Source: SAR324 cluster bacterium (GTDB taxonomy: Bacteria; SAR324; XYD2-FULL-50-16; HCM1). From it: 33,420 nt of DNA. Of the stretch, positions 9,040 to 18,356 are shown piece by piece. Under the pieces are notes generated by a model. The model saw only the letters and a list, made by a program, of their open reading frames with translations. It had not been told where the DNA came from and did not search any database. The position numbers were made by a program, and so were the translations under genes. How positions within the stretch are numbered: position 1 is the first letter of the stretch; every line of letters starts with the position of its first letter. The stretch is taken from positions 67,012-100,431 of the forward strand of contig PUHO01000002.1 of the NCBI GenBank assembly GCA_002995645.1, written 5' to 3'.

Positions 9040-9504
9040 TTATGAAATAGACTTAAACAGGTCAATTGTTTCTATTAAAGAAAGCATAGTGTCGCTTCCT
9101 TTATTTCCGGCTTTTGTGCCGGCTCTTTCAATTGCTTGTTCAATGTTTTCCGTTGTAAGTATGCCAAAGGAAATAGGAATATCATATTGTAAACTAACAT
9201 GGGCAATGCCTTTAGAAGCTTCGTTGGCAACATAATCAAAATGCGGCGTTGCTCCGCGAATAATGGCGCCAAGAGCTAAGATGCCGTCAAATTGGTTTGT
9301 TTTTGCTAATTTTTGGCAAGTTAACGGAATTTCAAAAGCACCGGGAACGCGGGCAATTGTTACATTAGCTTTATTTCCATTATGGCGAATAAAACAATCA
9401 ATCGCGCCGTCTTCAAGGCGAGATGTAATAAAATCGTTAAAACGACCGACAACAAGCGCTATTTTTATATTTTGGGCTTGTAGTTTCCCTTCTAAGTTAA
9501 TCAT
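9040..9504 (-). CDS. ribH: 6,7-dimethyl-8-ribityllumazine synthase
   Basis: RibH condenses 5-amino-6-ribitylamino-uracil with 3,4-dihydroxy-2-butanone 4-phosphate to form lumazine, the penultimate step to riboflavin. At 154 residues it has standard length. Recognisable motifs are VVGRFNDFIT near the N-terminus, RVPGAFEIP, LGAIIRGATPHFDYVANEASKGI and PISFGILTTENIEQAIERAGTKAGNKG. The His in TPHFDYV corresponds to the catalytic His region. The ATG is preceded by AGAGGA, one of the clearer ribosome-binding sites in the window. It lies 27 bases after ribBA, whose product supplies the butanone phosphate substrate. No ribC/ribE or ribD is visible nearby. Confidence 0.97.
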   Translation of the reverse strand: MINLEGKLQAQNIKIALVVGRFNDFITSRLEDGAIDCFIRHNGNKANVTIARVPGAFEIPLTCQKLAKTNQFDGILALGAIIRGATPHFDYVANEASKGIAHVSLQYDIPISFGILTTENIEQAIERAGTKAGNKGSDTMLSLIETIDLFKSIS

Positions 9505-9531
9505 AATTCCTCTAGTGTATAAAGTAGTGTA

Positions 9532-10740
9532 TTAAGATAAGTTCAGTAAATGACCCATTCTATTTTTTTTTGTTTGTAAATATTTTAAATTACTATCCGT
9601 TATGTGTAACGTTGTTGGGACACGTTCTGAAATCGTGACGTTATAATTACGTAGCGCTTCTATTTTTTTTGGATTATTTGTTAAAAGTCGTACGTTTGTA
9701 ATTTGCAAGTGCCGTAAAATTTCAGGGACAAAATCATAGTTTCGTAGATCTTCGTCAAACCCTAGCCGTGTGTTGGCTTGTACTGTGTCGGCGCCTTCGT
9801 CTTGCAAGGTATAGGCGCGAATTTTGTTTACAATTCCAATGCCGCGCCCTTCTTGGAATAAATAGATTATAGCGCCTTTGCCTTCTTTTTGTATGGTAGC
9901 TAAAGCATGGTTTAATTGTTCCCCACAATCGCAACGGCTAGAAGTAAAAACGTCGCCGGTCAGACATTGGGAATGAATTCTTGTTAATACCGGATCTCCA
10001 GCTTCCCAATTGCCTTTTGTTAACACAATATATTCTTCGTTAGATAGTTTGTTTTGGAAAGCGTGGATAAGGAACTCGCCGTATTTATCAGTTGGTAAGG
10101 TGCTTACTGCTTTCTTTTCTACAAAGTTTTCATGTAAAAGGCGATATTTAATTATTTGATCAATTGTAATTGCTTTTAAGTCATGTTTTTTTGCAAATGC
10201 GAATAAGTCGTTACGTCTTGCCATAGTGCCGTCTTCATTCATGATTTCACAAATCACGCCGCCTTGGGCATCACCGCATAAATGAGCTAAATCAACAGAA
10301 CCTTCCGTTTGTCCTTGTCTGCCAAAAACGCCGTCAATATGAGCTTGTAAAGGGAAGATATGTCCGGGAATAATAATATCGTTTGGCGTTGCGTTTAAGC
10401 TAGAGGCTACTTGAATTGTTCTTGCTCGATCTGCCGCGCTAATCCCGGTTGTAGTTCCTTGTTTTGCTTCAATTGATAAAGTAAAATTCGTGTGATAGGT
10501 AGACTGATTGTCTTTTGCCATTAAAGGAAGATTTAAGTTTTGTACTTGCGAGCGGTTTAAAGTAAGGCAAATTAACCCGCGAGCGTGTGTTGCCATGAAA
10601 TTAATCGAGTCAGGCGTTACTTTACTAGCAAGGCAACATAGATCGCCTTCATTTTCTCTTGTTTCATCATCTATAAGAATAATACATTTCCCTTTTTTTA
10701 AGTCGCTTAGTGCTTCTTCAATCGTGTTTAAATGTGTCAT
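9532..10740 (-). CDS. ribBA: Bifunctional DHBP synthase / GTP cyclohydrolase II
   Basis: RibBA makes both precursors of riboflavin: the RibB domain (about residues 1-205) converts ribulose 5-phosphate to 3,4-dihydroxy-2-butanone 4-phosphate, and the RibA domain (about 210-402) opens GTP. The RibB acidic loop DDETRENEGD is present. RibA has the zinc cysteines in CLTGDVFTSSRCDCG and the QEGRGIGI and KIRAY motifs. Oddly, in the second RibB metal-binding motif, usually GHTE, residue 144 is Gln (GQTEG), while the other conserved His127 (GHIFPL) is kept; the 17-residue spacing fits the known His pair. The start has AAGGA 3 bases upstream. Leads the ribBA-ribH-rng-rluD-permease run. Confidence 0.96.
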   Translation of the reverse strand: MTHLNTIEEALSDLKKGKCIILIDDETRENEGDLCCLASKVTPDSINFMATHARGLICLTLNRSQVQNLNLPLMAKDNQSTYHTNFTLSIEAKQGTTTGISAADRARTIQVASSLNATPNDIIIPGHIFPLQAHIDGVFGRQGQTEGSVDLAHLCGDAQGGVICEIMNEDGTMARRNDLFAFAKKHDLKAITIDQIIKYRLLHENFVEKKAVSTLPTDKYGEFLIHAFQNKLSNEEYIVLTKGNWEAGDPVLTRIHSQCLTGDVFTSSRCDCGEQLNHALATIQKEGKGAIIYLFQEGRGIGIVNKIRAYTLQDEGADTVQANTRLGFDEDLRNYDFVPEILRHLQITNVRLLTNNPKKIEALRNYNVTISERVPTTLHITDSNLKYLQTKKNRMGHLLNLS

Positions 10741-10801
10741 ATATTCCTTAGTGAGATAGATTATTGTAATAGTTCTTCATGATAGTAAGGTATGATTTTC
10801 T

Positions 10802-10831
10802 AGTATAGACTAAAAAACTTTTCTTTGTCTA
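10802..10831 (-). promoter_or_regulatory. Sigma70-type promoter of the ribBA operon
   Basis: On the minus strand, TAGACA (plus-strand 10826-10831) is followed after 18 bases by TATACT (10802-10807), each one mismatch from consensus. The distance to the ribBA start is about 60 bases. No FMN riboswitch consensus is visible in the 187-bp gap, and the remaining leader would be too short for one. Confidence 0.5.
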
Positions 10832-10846
10832 GCCTGTCCGCATGGT

Positions 10847-10878
10847 GAAAATAGGTTATTTTGTTACCTGTTATTTTC
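10847..10878 (-). terminator. Possible hairpin downstream of dnaE
   Basis: GAAAATAGGT (10847-10856) can pair with ACCTGTTATTTTC (10866-10878) with a three-base bulge, about 50 bases after the dnaE stop. No T-run follows on the minus strand, so it is at best a weak 3' structure or processing site. Confidence 0.25.
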
Positions 10879-10927
10879 ATAATATACTTTATTTTATAGC
10901 TTACAAGCGGTTACTTTTTTTATATTA

Positions 10928-13900
10928 TTAATTTCTTTTTTCACGTTGTTTCCCTTGATAGGTCGTCGCTTCTGCAAATTGTTGTTTATTATAAGAAAAA
11001 GATAAACCAATGTTGGGCAACTTAGTTTGTAGTGATTCAATAAACGTGTCTGTTACTAAAACTTGCGTATTAAGGCGAAGTAAAACACTAAAAGGCGTAT
11101 GAGTCTCTACTTCTGTATATACGTTTTGCGAACCCGGATGCATAGCGATTAAGTTTTTAATCGTAGTTAGGTCTTCTTTTGTCGTAGATTGAGGGATTCT
11201 AAAAAGCAAATTATTAGCAAATTGATTACGTAAACTAGTGATCGTATGAATTTGATTAGGAATGAACGATTGATTTTCTTGTGCGTTCATTTTGCCTTGT
11301 AGTAAAATAATATTTCCTTGTGCTAAATACGAACTTGTTTGCTGGTATAAATGAGGATAAACAACAACTTCAATAAAACCGGTTGTGTCTTCTATTTGCA
11401 AAATAGACATATATTTATTTTGTTTTGTTAACCGTGTGTTACTGTTCATAATAATGCCGGTAATCCACCTTGTTTTAGAAGAAATACGTTCTTTACACTC
11501 TGTAATAGACGTAATCGGCACAAGTGCTTTAAGCTCTTTTGTATAAGCTGTAAGCGGATGTCCGGATATATAAAAACCAAGTGCGTCTTTTTCATTTTGA
11601 AACTGCGTTTTATCACTCCAAGCAAGCACCTCTTCTAGCTCTACCGGTTGTTCTTTGTTCTCTGTTTCGGGGATCATGTTAAAAATAGACATAAACCCTT
11701 GTTTCTCTAGATTAGCTTCATCTCCTGTGAAAGATAATAGTAAAGGTAAATTATGAATAATCTTATTTCGATTTGGTTCAAATGAATCAAATACCCCGCT
11801 ATATACTAAAGCCGTAACAACGCGTATGTTAAGTTTAGATGAGTTAACACGTGAAAAGAAATTAACTAAACTAGTAAACGCACCGTTCTTTTGTCTTTCT
11901 TCTAAAATAGCTTGGATTGCTAAGTCACTTACGTTTTTAATCGCACTTAAACCAAAGCGAATTTGCGTGTCAAAAGTCGTAAAGTATAAATTACTATGAT
12001 TGCAATCAGGCGGAAGAATGGGGATTTGTAAGCTATGGCACTCGTTAATTAGTTTAATAATACTTTCCGGTCTGTTTCTGTCTACCGTAAGTAGCGCCGC
12101 CATGAAGGCAACAGGATGATTTGCTTTTAACCACGCCGTTTGGTAGCTAATTAAAGCATACGCCGCACTATGGGATTTATTAAATCCATATTTTGCAAAT
12201 TCTTGTATTAAGCTAAATATTCCTTTTGCAATGGCTTCGGATATATCGTTCTTAGCGCAACCTTGAATGAACTGTTCTTCTTGTTGTTCAATAATCTCAA
12301 TGATCTTTTTACCAATAGCACGTCGTAACAAATCGGCTTCACCAAGTGAAAACCCGGCAAGTACTTGAACAAGTCGCATTACCTGTTCTTGGTACACCAT
12401 AACGCCATAGGTTTCTTTAAGCACCTCTTCCATTAACGGATGATCATAGTTAATTTTTTGTTCTTTATGTTTTCTCTTAACAAAATTATCTACCATGCCG
12501 GATCCAAGCGGACCAGGGCGATATAAAGCCACAATAGCAATAATATCTTCAAAACAATCAGGTTTGAATTTTTGTATTAATCGTTTCATTCCTTGCGATT
12601 CTAGTTGGAAAATACCGGTCGTATCTCCTTTGGCTAACAAGCTAAACGTTGCTTTATCATTTAAAGGGATTGTTTGCGTAGAAAGTGGATTATCTTTGAA
12701 TGCTTCTTGTTCGTTAATAATGTCTATTGTTTTATCTATAATACTTAAATTGCGAAGCCCAAGGAAGTCAAACTTAACGGCGCCTTGATCCTCTGCGTAT
12801 TTCATTGTATACATAGATTGGATCGTGTCGCCTTTGGTTGGCGTACAAATAGGCATTATATCTGTAATATCCGTATTCATAATAATAACGCCGGCAGCAT
12901 GTGTGGAAAGGTTAATATTTAATCCTTCCAATTGTAAAGCAAGGGTAATAAGCCGCTTTTGTATGTCTGTTCCTTCACTAGCTATGGCTTTTAAATCCGG
13001 GCTTTGTTCTATTGCGTCAGTAAGGCTAATGTTAAGTACGTTAGGAATCATTTTAGCAATGTCGTCTGCTTGTGCATAAGGAATATCTAACACACGCGCT
13101 ACACCACGAAGCGCTCCTTTCGCTTGCAACGAACCTATAGCCGAGATTTGGCAAACGTTTGTTTTTCCGTATTTTTCTTTTACATAGTCAATAACGCGTT
13201 CCCTTCCTTCTACTTCAAAATCAATATCAAAATCGGGCATAGAAATACGATCAGGATTTAAGAAACGCTCAAACAGAAGATCATAATGAATAGGGTCAAT
13301 GTCAGTAATACGCAAAGCATAAGCAACAAGAGATCCGGCGCCTGATCCCCGCCCCGGTCCAACTGAAATTTTATTTTCTTTTGCCCAGTTAATAAAATCG
13401 GCTACAATCAAAAAATAGCCGGCAAATCCCATATCAATAATAACGTTGAGTTCAAAAAGAAGGCGATCAGTATAAATTTTTTCTTGTTCTTGTCTTTCTT
13501 CTTCTTTCCAGCCGTATAAAAGGCTAATATTTTCTATACGATGTTTTAATTTGCTAGTTGCCATTTGGCGAAGTTCATCATCTAAAGAAACGTCGTTTTG
13601 CGTTGGATAATCAGGAAGAAAATATTGTTTATTTACTAGATCAATTTCGCATTCATCGGCAATTTTAGCTGTGTTAGTTAAACAAGTAGCAGGTAAATCA
13701 GCAAAAGCTTGCGCCATTTCGTCTGCTGTTTTTAAATATAACTCTTGCGTTTCCATTTCGGAAAAACTATCGTCCGTTATTTTTCTTTGCCAGCCCATGA
13801 ATTGTAAAATTTTGTGCGCTTGGGCTTCGTCTCTTGTTAAGTAATGGCAATCGTTCGTTCCTACAAGCGGAACGTTTAGCTCGTTAGCTATGTTAATTAA

Positions 13901-14473
13901 AAGGGGATTCGTTTTAATTTGCTTTGCTAATCCGTGATTTTGTAACTCAATATAATAACGATTTTCAAAAACTTGACTATACCACTGTGCCGTTTCTTTT
14001 GCGGCGTTTACTTCGCCTTCTAGTAATCGTTTTGTAATTTCACCTTGTAAGCAAGCAGAAAGAACAATTAATCCTTTATTATGTTTTTCTAGAACTTCCC
14101 TATCAATACGCGGTTTGCCGTAATATTTTCCTTGTGTAAAGCCAATGCTTGCTAGTTTACAAAGATTATGATAGCCTTCTTTATTTTGACAAAGCAAAAC
14201 GCAGTGGTAAGCATTAGGTCCTTGCGAAGCGTATTGCCTTGTTGTAAGCGATCCTTTTGCAATATAAGCTTCCATTCCAATAATAGGCTTAATGCCTTCT
14301 TTTTTTAAAGCGTGATGAAAAGCAATCACACCGTGCAAGTTGCCGTGATCTGTAATAGCGCAAGATTGAAAGCCTTTTTCCTTTAATGCCGGCACGAGTT
14401 TAGGAATGCGAAGCATGCCGTCTAGCAAAGAATAATCGGTATGAAGATGAAGGTGAACGAATTTAGAAGACAT
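10928..14473 (-). CDS. dnaE: DNA polymerase III alpha subunit
   Basis: DnaE is the replicative polymerase catalytic subunit. At 1181 residues it matches the family. The PHP domain starts at once (HLHTDYSLLDGM, residues 8-19). The palm has PDFDIDF with catalytic Asp416 and Asp418, and the third Asp569 sits in KFDFLGL. GPGRGSGAGSLVAY lies just upstream. The fingers and tandem HhH region are present (LLRRAIGKK, KYGFNKSHSAAYA), and an OB-fold lies near residues 990-1070 (TGIIMNSNTRLTKQNKYM). The C-terminal region has the usual low conservation. The ATG has no clear ribosome-binding site. It diverges from the exported-protein operon, 77 bases apart. Confidence 0.98.
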   Translation of the reverse strand: MSSKFVHLHLHTDYSLLDGMLRIPKLVPALKEKGFQSCAITDHGNLHGVIAFHHALKKEGIKPIIGMEAYIAKGSLTTRQYASQGPNAYHCVLLCQNKEGYHNLCKLASIGFTQGKYYGKPRIDREVLEKHNKGLIVLSACLQGEITKRLLEGEVNAAKETAQWYSQVFENRYYIELQNHGLAKQIKTNPLLINIANELNVPLVGTNDCHYLTRDEAQAHKILQFMGWQRKITDDSFSEMETQELYLKTADEMAQAFADLPATCLTNTAKIADECEIDLVNKQYFLPDYPTQNDVSLDDELRQMATSKLKHRIENISLLYGWKEEERQEQEKIYTDRLLFELNVIIDMGFAGYFLIVADFINWAKENKISVGPGRGSGAGSLVAYALRITDIDPIHYDLLFERFLNPDRISMPDFDIDFEVEGRERVIDYVKEKYGKTNVCQISAIGSLQAKGALRGVARVLDIPYAQADDIAKMIPNVLNISLTDAIEQSPDLKAIASEGTDIQKRLITLALQLEGLNINLSTHAAGVIIMNTDITDIMPICTPTKGDTIQSMYTMKYAEDQGAVKFDFLGLRNLSIIDKTIDIINEQEAFKDNPLSTQTIPLNDKATFSLLAKGDTTGIFQLESQGMKRLIQKFKPDCFEDIIAIVALYRPGPLGSGMVDNFVKRKHKEQKINYDHPLMEEVLKETYGVMVYQEQVMRLVQVLAGFSLGEADLLRRAIGKKIIEIIEQQEEQFIQGCAKNDISEAIAKGIFSLIQEFAKYGFNKSHSAAYALISYQTAWLKANHPVAFMAALLTVDRNRPESIIKLINECHSLQIPILPPDCNHSNLYFTTFDTQIRFGLSAIKNVSDLAIQAILEERQKNGAFTSLVNFFSRVNSSKLNIRVVTALVYSGVFDSFEPNRNKIIHNLPLLLSFTGDEANLEKQGFMSIFNMIPETENKEQPVELEEVLAWSDKTQFQNEKDALGFYISGHPLTAYTKELKALVPITSITECKERISSKTRWITGIIMNSNTRLTKQNKYMSILQIEDTTGFIEVVVYPHLYQQTSSYLAQGNIILLQGKMNAQENQSFIPNQIHTITSLRNQFANNLLFRIPQSTTKEDLTTIKNLIAMHPGSQNVYTEVETHTPFSVLLRLNTQVLVTDTFIESLQTKLPNIGLSFSYNKQQFAEATTYQGKQREKRN

Positions 14474-14550
14474 TTTTTTTTAAATATGCTATACAGTAAA
14501 ATATATTTTAACTATAATTAAGTTTTGTTATTATTCCTTTTTATTTAAGT

Positions 14551-15369
14551 ATGCTCCGCGCCTCTTTTGATATCGTTTTACAAGTAAAGCAATATAAAAA
14601 ACTAATTTGTATTAGCTTGTGTTTGTTCTTTTTCCCTTCTTTTCCTTTATTTGCTAGAGTTCCAACGGTTTCTAATCTTTTGTATAAAATACAAGAGCAA
14701 AATACGTTGCCACGAAGAAAAACAGGGTTATTTCTTAAAACAAACGTTACGGTATACGAATTTTCACAACAGCAAGAAAGTAAAGTAGAAGAGCAAACTA
14801 TAGGCACCGGGTTGCCAAAAAAAGATTTTACACAACAAATTACTTGGATACAAAATAAGTTTTTAGCTATTACCAACGTATTGCCAAAACAACGAAAAAC
14901 AGGCGTCTTTTTGCTACAACACAATAAGTATTATAGTAGCAAAAATAATCCTTTTCAAGTGGAAGATAGTTTGTATCATTATTTATTCTTTTTACAACCA
15001 AATGAATATAGGTTGCAAAAGGCACTAGAACAGCTAGGTATTTCACCAATACAAGTAAAGCTTGTTTTATTTGACGGTAAATATCAATATAAAATAGGCT
15101 TGTCAGATCAATATATTATAGTGGAACCCGGTTCGCTTCATGTTGTTGCTTTAGTTCGTTCTTTGTTGTTAAATGGAAAAAATTATGAATATAAAATAGC
15201 TTTTTCCCACTGGAAACAATATTTGCCAAAAGTAACAAACTATTATTTAGATAATACATTAATTAAAACCGTTACTTTACGAAGCTATACTACGTCCGGA
15301 CTTGCTTCAAGGGAGCAAGCTTTTCTTAGAAAGTATAAAAAAAATCTAATCCCAATCGAATATGAATAA
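14551..15369 (+). CDS. Exported protein of unknown function
   Basis: I do not recognise this 272-residue protein. It begins with a basic stretch and a hydrophobic segment (KKLICISLCLFFFPSFPLFA, residues 16-35) that fits a Sec signal peptide cleaved near LFA|RV, so the product is probably periplasmic. The rest is rich in beta-type, lysine- and tyrosine-containing segments (YKIGLSDQYIIVEPGS, NYYLDNTLIKTVTL) reminiscent in a general way of LolA/LolB-like periplasmic beta folds; this is only an impression. Its last 8 bases overlap the start of the SurA-like gene, so the two are translationally coupled and a role in envelope assembly is plausible. A start further in would disturb the signal peptide. 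Confidence 0.8.
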   Translation: MLRASFDIVLQVKQYKKLICISLCLFFFPSFPLFARVPTVSNLLYKIQEQNTLPRRKTGLFLKTNVTVYEFSQQQESKVEEQTIGTGLPKKDFTQQITWIQNKFLAITNVLPKQRKTGVFLLQHNKYYSSKNNPFQVEDSLYHYLFFLQPNEYRLQKALEQLGISPIQVKLVLFDGKYQYKIGLSDQYIIVEPGSLHVVALVRSLLLNGKNYEYKIAFSHWKQYLPKVTNYYLDNTLIKTVTLRSYTTSGLASREQAFLRKYKKNLIPIEYE

Positions 15370-16327
15370 AACTTATTTTTTTATGTATTTTAATAAAATA
15401 TATTTTTTAGCCGCTTTGTTGTTGCTTACTTTTGCAACCTATAGCTTTGCCGACCAAGTATATGATAAAGTGATTGTTAGCGTTGGTTCGCAAGCTATTA
15501 CGCAAAGACAGTTAGATAAATCAGTGGAAGTTGCTTGGGCTAGCCAACAAAAAAAAGGTAAAATCCCGCCTTCGTTTAAACGCGAAGTTTTGCAATCTTT
15601 GATTAATAAGAATTTATTACTTAATTATGCAACAGATAGAGGCTTAAAAGTTAGCATTGCCCAAGTGACTGCTAAAATTAACGAAATAAGAAAAGCCCGT
15701 CGTTTAACAATGCAACAATTAATTAGTGAGTTAAAAAAAGAGGACTTAAATTTATATGCTTTTCAACAACAAGTGCGAGAAAATATTTTGTATGAACAAG
15801 CAGTGCAGTTTTTTATTTTAGCGCATGCTAATGTTTCCGAGGCGGAGTTACGTAAACAATACGAACAGCCAAAGAAAACAACAGAAAGGCATATTCGTCA
15901 TATTTTCTTTGCCGTTCCTTCACCGGATCAAGAAGAAGCAGTTAGGGAAAAAGCACAGAAAGTGTATGAAAGTATTAGCTCTATTTCGCAGTTTAACAAA
16001 GCGGTCTTAACCTATTCAGAAGATAAAGCAACAAAAAATCAGCAAGGCGATCTTGGCTATCATGTAAAAGAAGATTTGCTAAAAGCTTTGCAAGCGCCTG
16101 TTTTTGCAGCTAAATTAAAAATGATTCTTAAACCGATTCGTTCGCAAGTGGGCTATCATATTGTTCTTGTTGACGGGTCAAAAGAAATTATTTTTAAGAC
16201 AAGAACCGATTTTGATTTGAAAAAACAAGCTTTAATGCAACAAGCTTCTATACAAGCAAGGCAAAAGCGTTTAGATACTTTACTTCGTCGATTAAAATCA
16301 GAATATTTAATAGAGTATAAAGAATGA
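15362..16327 (+). CDS. SurA-like periplasmic peptidyl-prolyl isomerase
   Basis: This is an exported parvulin-type chaperone and prolyl isomerase. It has a signal peptide (residues about 1-30, ending SFADQ). A SurA N-terminal chaperone domain starts at about residue 34 (YDKVIVSVGSQAITQRQLD) and includes LINKNLLLNYATDRGL. It has a single parvulin domain at about 177-275 (ERHIRHIFFAVPS, FNKAVLTYSEDKATKNQQGDLGY, SQVGYHIVLVDG). Classical SurA has two parvulin domains, so this 321-residue protein is the short form. The lysine-rich C-terminal helix fits the SurA fold. The start codon overlaps the upstream gene and the TGA stop overlaps the next ATG (ATGA), showing tight coupling. Likely role: outer-membrane protein folding. 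Confidence 0.88.
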   Translation: MNKTYFFMYFNKIYFLAALLLLTFATYSFADQVYDKVIVSVGSQAITQRQLDKSVEVAWASQQKKGKIPPSFKREVLQSLINKNLLLNYATDRGLKVSIAQVTAKINEIRKARRLTMQQLISELKKEDLNLYAFQQQVRENILYEQAVQFFILAHANVSEAELRKQYEQPKKTTERHIRHIFFAVPSPDQEEAVREKAQKVYESISSISQFNKAVLTYSEDKATKNQQGDLGYHVKEDLLKALQAPVFAAKLKMILKPIRSQVGYHIVLVDGSKEIIFKTRTDFDLKKQALMQQASIQARQKRLDTLLRRLKSEYLIEYKE

Positions 16328-18354
16328 AAATCTTGCAACTACGTACGTATACAATACTATTTTTCTTTTTATTTATTTGTTTGCTTAGCTTGTCCAATGC
16401 TAAAGCCCAATCTGTTTTGAGTACGTCCCAACAAGAAGCGGATCAAATAGATACGCGCGTTTGTTTAGGTGATAATATTAGCGCCGCTTTGAAAACGATA
16501 CGTTCTTCTTCATCTGATTCGCAAAATAGAGAAGTTTTATTTTGTTTATTACAAGCTAAAAAAAAGTTTGATACTTTATCTGAACTTACTACTGAGCAAC
16601 AGCAACAAGCAAAAACTATTTTTTCTTTAACTTTACAAACTAGATATAAACTTAAACAATACGCGCAAGTAATAGAAGAAGGAAAAGCTTTTTTAAGTAA
16701 AGGCAATATGGGCAAAGAGGCGAGCATTGCTTATTTTTACGTGACTTTAAGTTTATATGAAACAAAACAAGAGTTGCTTGCTTCATATATGGATATTAAT
16801 AGTATTTTTGCTTTACTCACAGTTAAGCAGCAAAGAACGTTACGTACTATTTTGATCAATAATGATTTGAAAAAACATCGTCCTATGAATGCGTTTAGTT
16901 ACTTGGAAAAAGAACCGGGCGTTTTAATTAAAGACGCCGGCGCGAAAGTGCTTGACGTGATTCAGGCTATTGATTCGTTAGACGATATTCGCGAGCTATT
17001 AAGTACCTATCAAGATAGTACTATAATAGATAGCCTTAAGTTGCGTTATGCTAATTTGTTATTACAAAGTAATAAGAAAGAAGAAGGGAAAGAGGTTTTA
17101 AGTCAAATTAACGTTACCGCTTTATACGGTATGGAACAAAGGAACTATTACCGTTTACGTTTATATAGCTTGCGCGATCCTTCAAAAGAAGCCAAGATCG
17201 GCGTGCTTTTGCCTTTGTCTACGCCGAGTTTGCGTAACTTAGTAAACCAAACTTTAAACGGACTAGAACAAGCTATGCAAGATCTTGCGAAAGACGGCAA
17301 AAAATGGACTTTAGTTATACGTGATACTAGCTTGCCTAAGTACCGCCATAGGTTGAGTAGAGAAGCAAAAAAAGAAAAAATTGCAAGGCATATGCATTCT
17401 TTAGTGCAACAACTAGTGGAAGGCGAAGGCGTGCTTGCTATTGTCGGTCCGCTTCGTAGGGATTTTACAAAAGCGCTTGCTACTAGCGCGCAAGAATATC
17501 ATGTTCCTATTATTTCTTTTTCCTTAACTGAGAATATTGGAAAAGATAGTGATTTTTTATTCCGCTTTCAGTCAAAGCAAACTTTGCAAGCCGAAACAAT
17601 GGTTAATTATGCTTTTGATTATTTACATGCAAAGCGATTTGTTTTATTCTCTCCTTCAGACGAGCAAAGCATGGCAGTCACAAAAGCGTTTGGAAAGCAA
17701 GTGGAAGCAAGAGGCGGAACTATAGTTGGCGTTGCGTATATTAATCCTAAAGATAGGGATTTTCAAAACTATTTTGCTAGCTTTACCGGCGGGTATAGGC
17801 GAGTCGGGTGGCAAGAGAAAAAAGAGCTACTGTATTTACGGGAAAGAGTGAAGCCTATTGTGGATTTTGACGCTATTTTTATTCCTGTTTCAGCAAGAAC
17901 AACTTATAGTTTAATAGCGTTTCGTAATTTATTTAATGCCGATAATACGTGGCTTCTTGGAACGAGTAAGTTAAATACAAAACGAACGCAAACTTTCAAA
18001 AACCATGTAAAGTTACGTTTTATTGATACCTTCCCTTATAGTGCTATTCCTGTGTATTTACATGATTTTTATACTGATTACTGGAAAAAATATAGTTTTT
18101 CTGCTGAACAAAGCGAACCAACGTCCTATACTATATACGCATATGAAAGCTTGAAAATCCTTAACCGTTTATACCAAGACGGCGCAACTACTCCTAGTGA
18201 GTTAAAAGAGGCGTTACTAAATTTGAAAAATATGCCTGTGTTAACCGGTAGTGCTTCGTATATTGGCAATGGTGAAATTATGACGTCAGTACATGTTTTA
18301 GAAACTAAAGGTCAAAAAATACTTTTTGTATTTCCGCCAAATAAAAAAGAATAG
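16324..18354 (+). CDS. LpoA-like penicillin-binding protein activator
   Basis: A 676-residue exported protein. The signal peptide is at residues about 1-29 (hydrophobic segment ending SNAKA). An alpha-helical, TPR-like half spans roughly residues 50-285. The C-terminal half is a type I periplasmic binding fold starting at KIGVLLPLS (about residue 290), with VLAIVGPLRRDFTKALATSA and VPIISFSLTENIG. This order of TPR then periplasmic-binding fold is that of LpoA, the outer-membrane lipoprotein that stimulates PBP1A in enterobacteria. I see no clear lipobox cysteine near the signal cleavage site, so it may be soluble or anchored differently. The ATG overlaps the preceding stop by 4 bases. An amino-acid-binding ABC component is the main alternative. 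Confidence 0.75.
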   Translation: MKILQLRTYTILFFFLFICLLSLSNAKAQSVLSTSQQEADQIDTRVCLGDNISAALKTIRSSSSDSQNREVLFCLLQAKKKFDTLSELTTEQQQQAKTIFSLTLQTRYKLKQYAQVIEEGKAFLSKGNMGKEASIAYFYVTLSLYETKQELLASYMDINSIFALLTVKQQRTLRTILINNDLKKHRPMNAFSYLEKEPGVLIKDAGAKVLDVIQAIDSLDDIRELLSTYQDSTIIDSLKLRYANLLLQSNKKEEGKEVLSQINVTALYGMEQRNYYRLRLYSLRDPSKEAKIGVLLPLSTPSLRNLVNQTLNGLEQAMQDLAKDGKKWTLVIRDTSLPKYRHRLSREAKKEKIARHMHSLVQQLVEGEGVLAIVGPLRRDFTKALATSAQEYHVPIISFSLTENIGKDSDFLFRFQSKQTLQAETMVNYAFDYLHAKRFVLFSPSDEQSMAVTKAFGKQVEARGGTIVGVAYINPKDRDFQNYFASFTGGYRRVGWQEKKELLYLRERVKPIVDFDAIFIPVSARTTYSLIAFRNLFNADNTWLLGTSKLNTKRTQTFKNHVKLRFIDTFPYSAIPVYLHDFYTDYWKKYSFSAEQSEPTSYTIYAYESLKILNRLYQDGATTPSELKEALLNLKNMPVLTGSASYIGNGEIMTSVHVLETKGQKILFVFPPNKKE

Positions 18355-18356
18355 TT

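Noticed and set aside
10741..10927. FMN riboswitch upstream of ribBA
   Set aside because: The conserved RFN words are not present, and the leader after the likely promoter is only about 60 bases.
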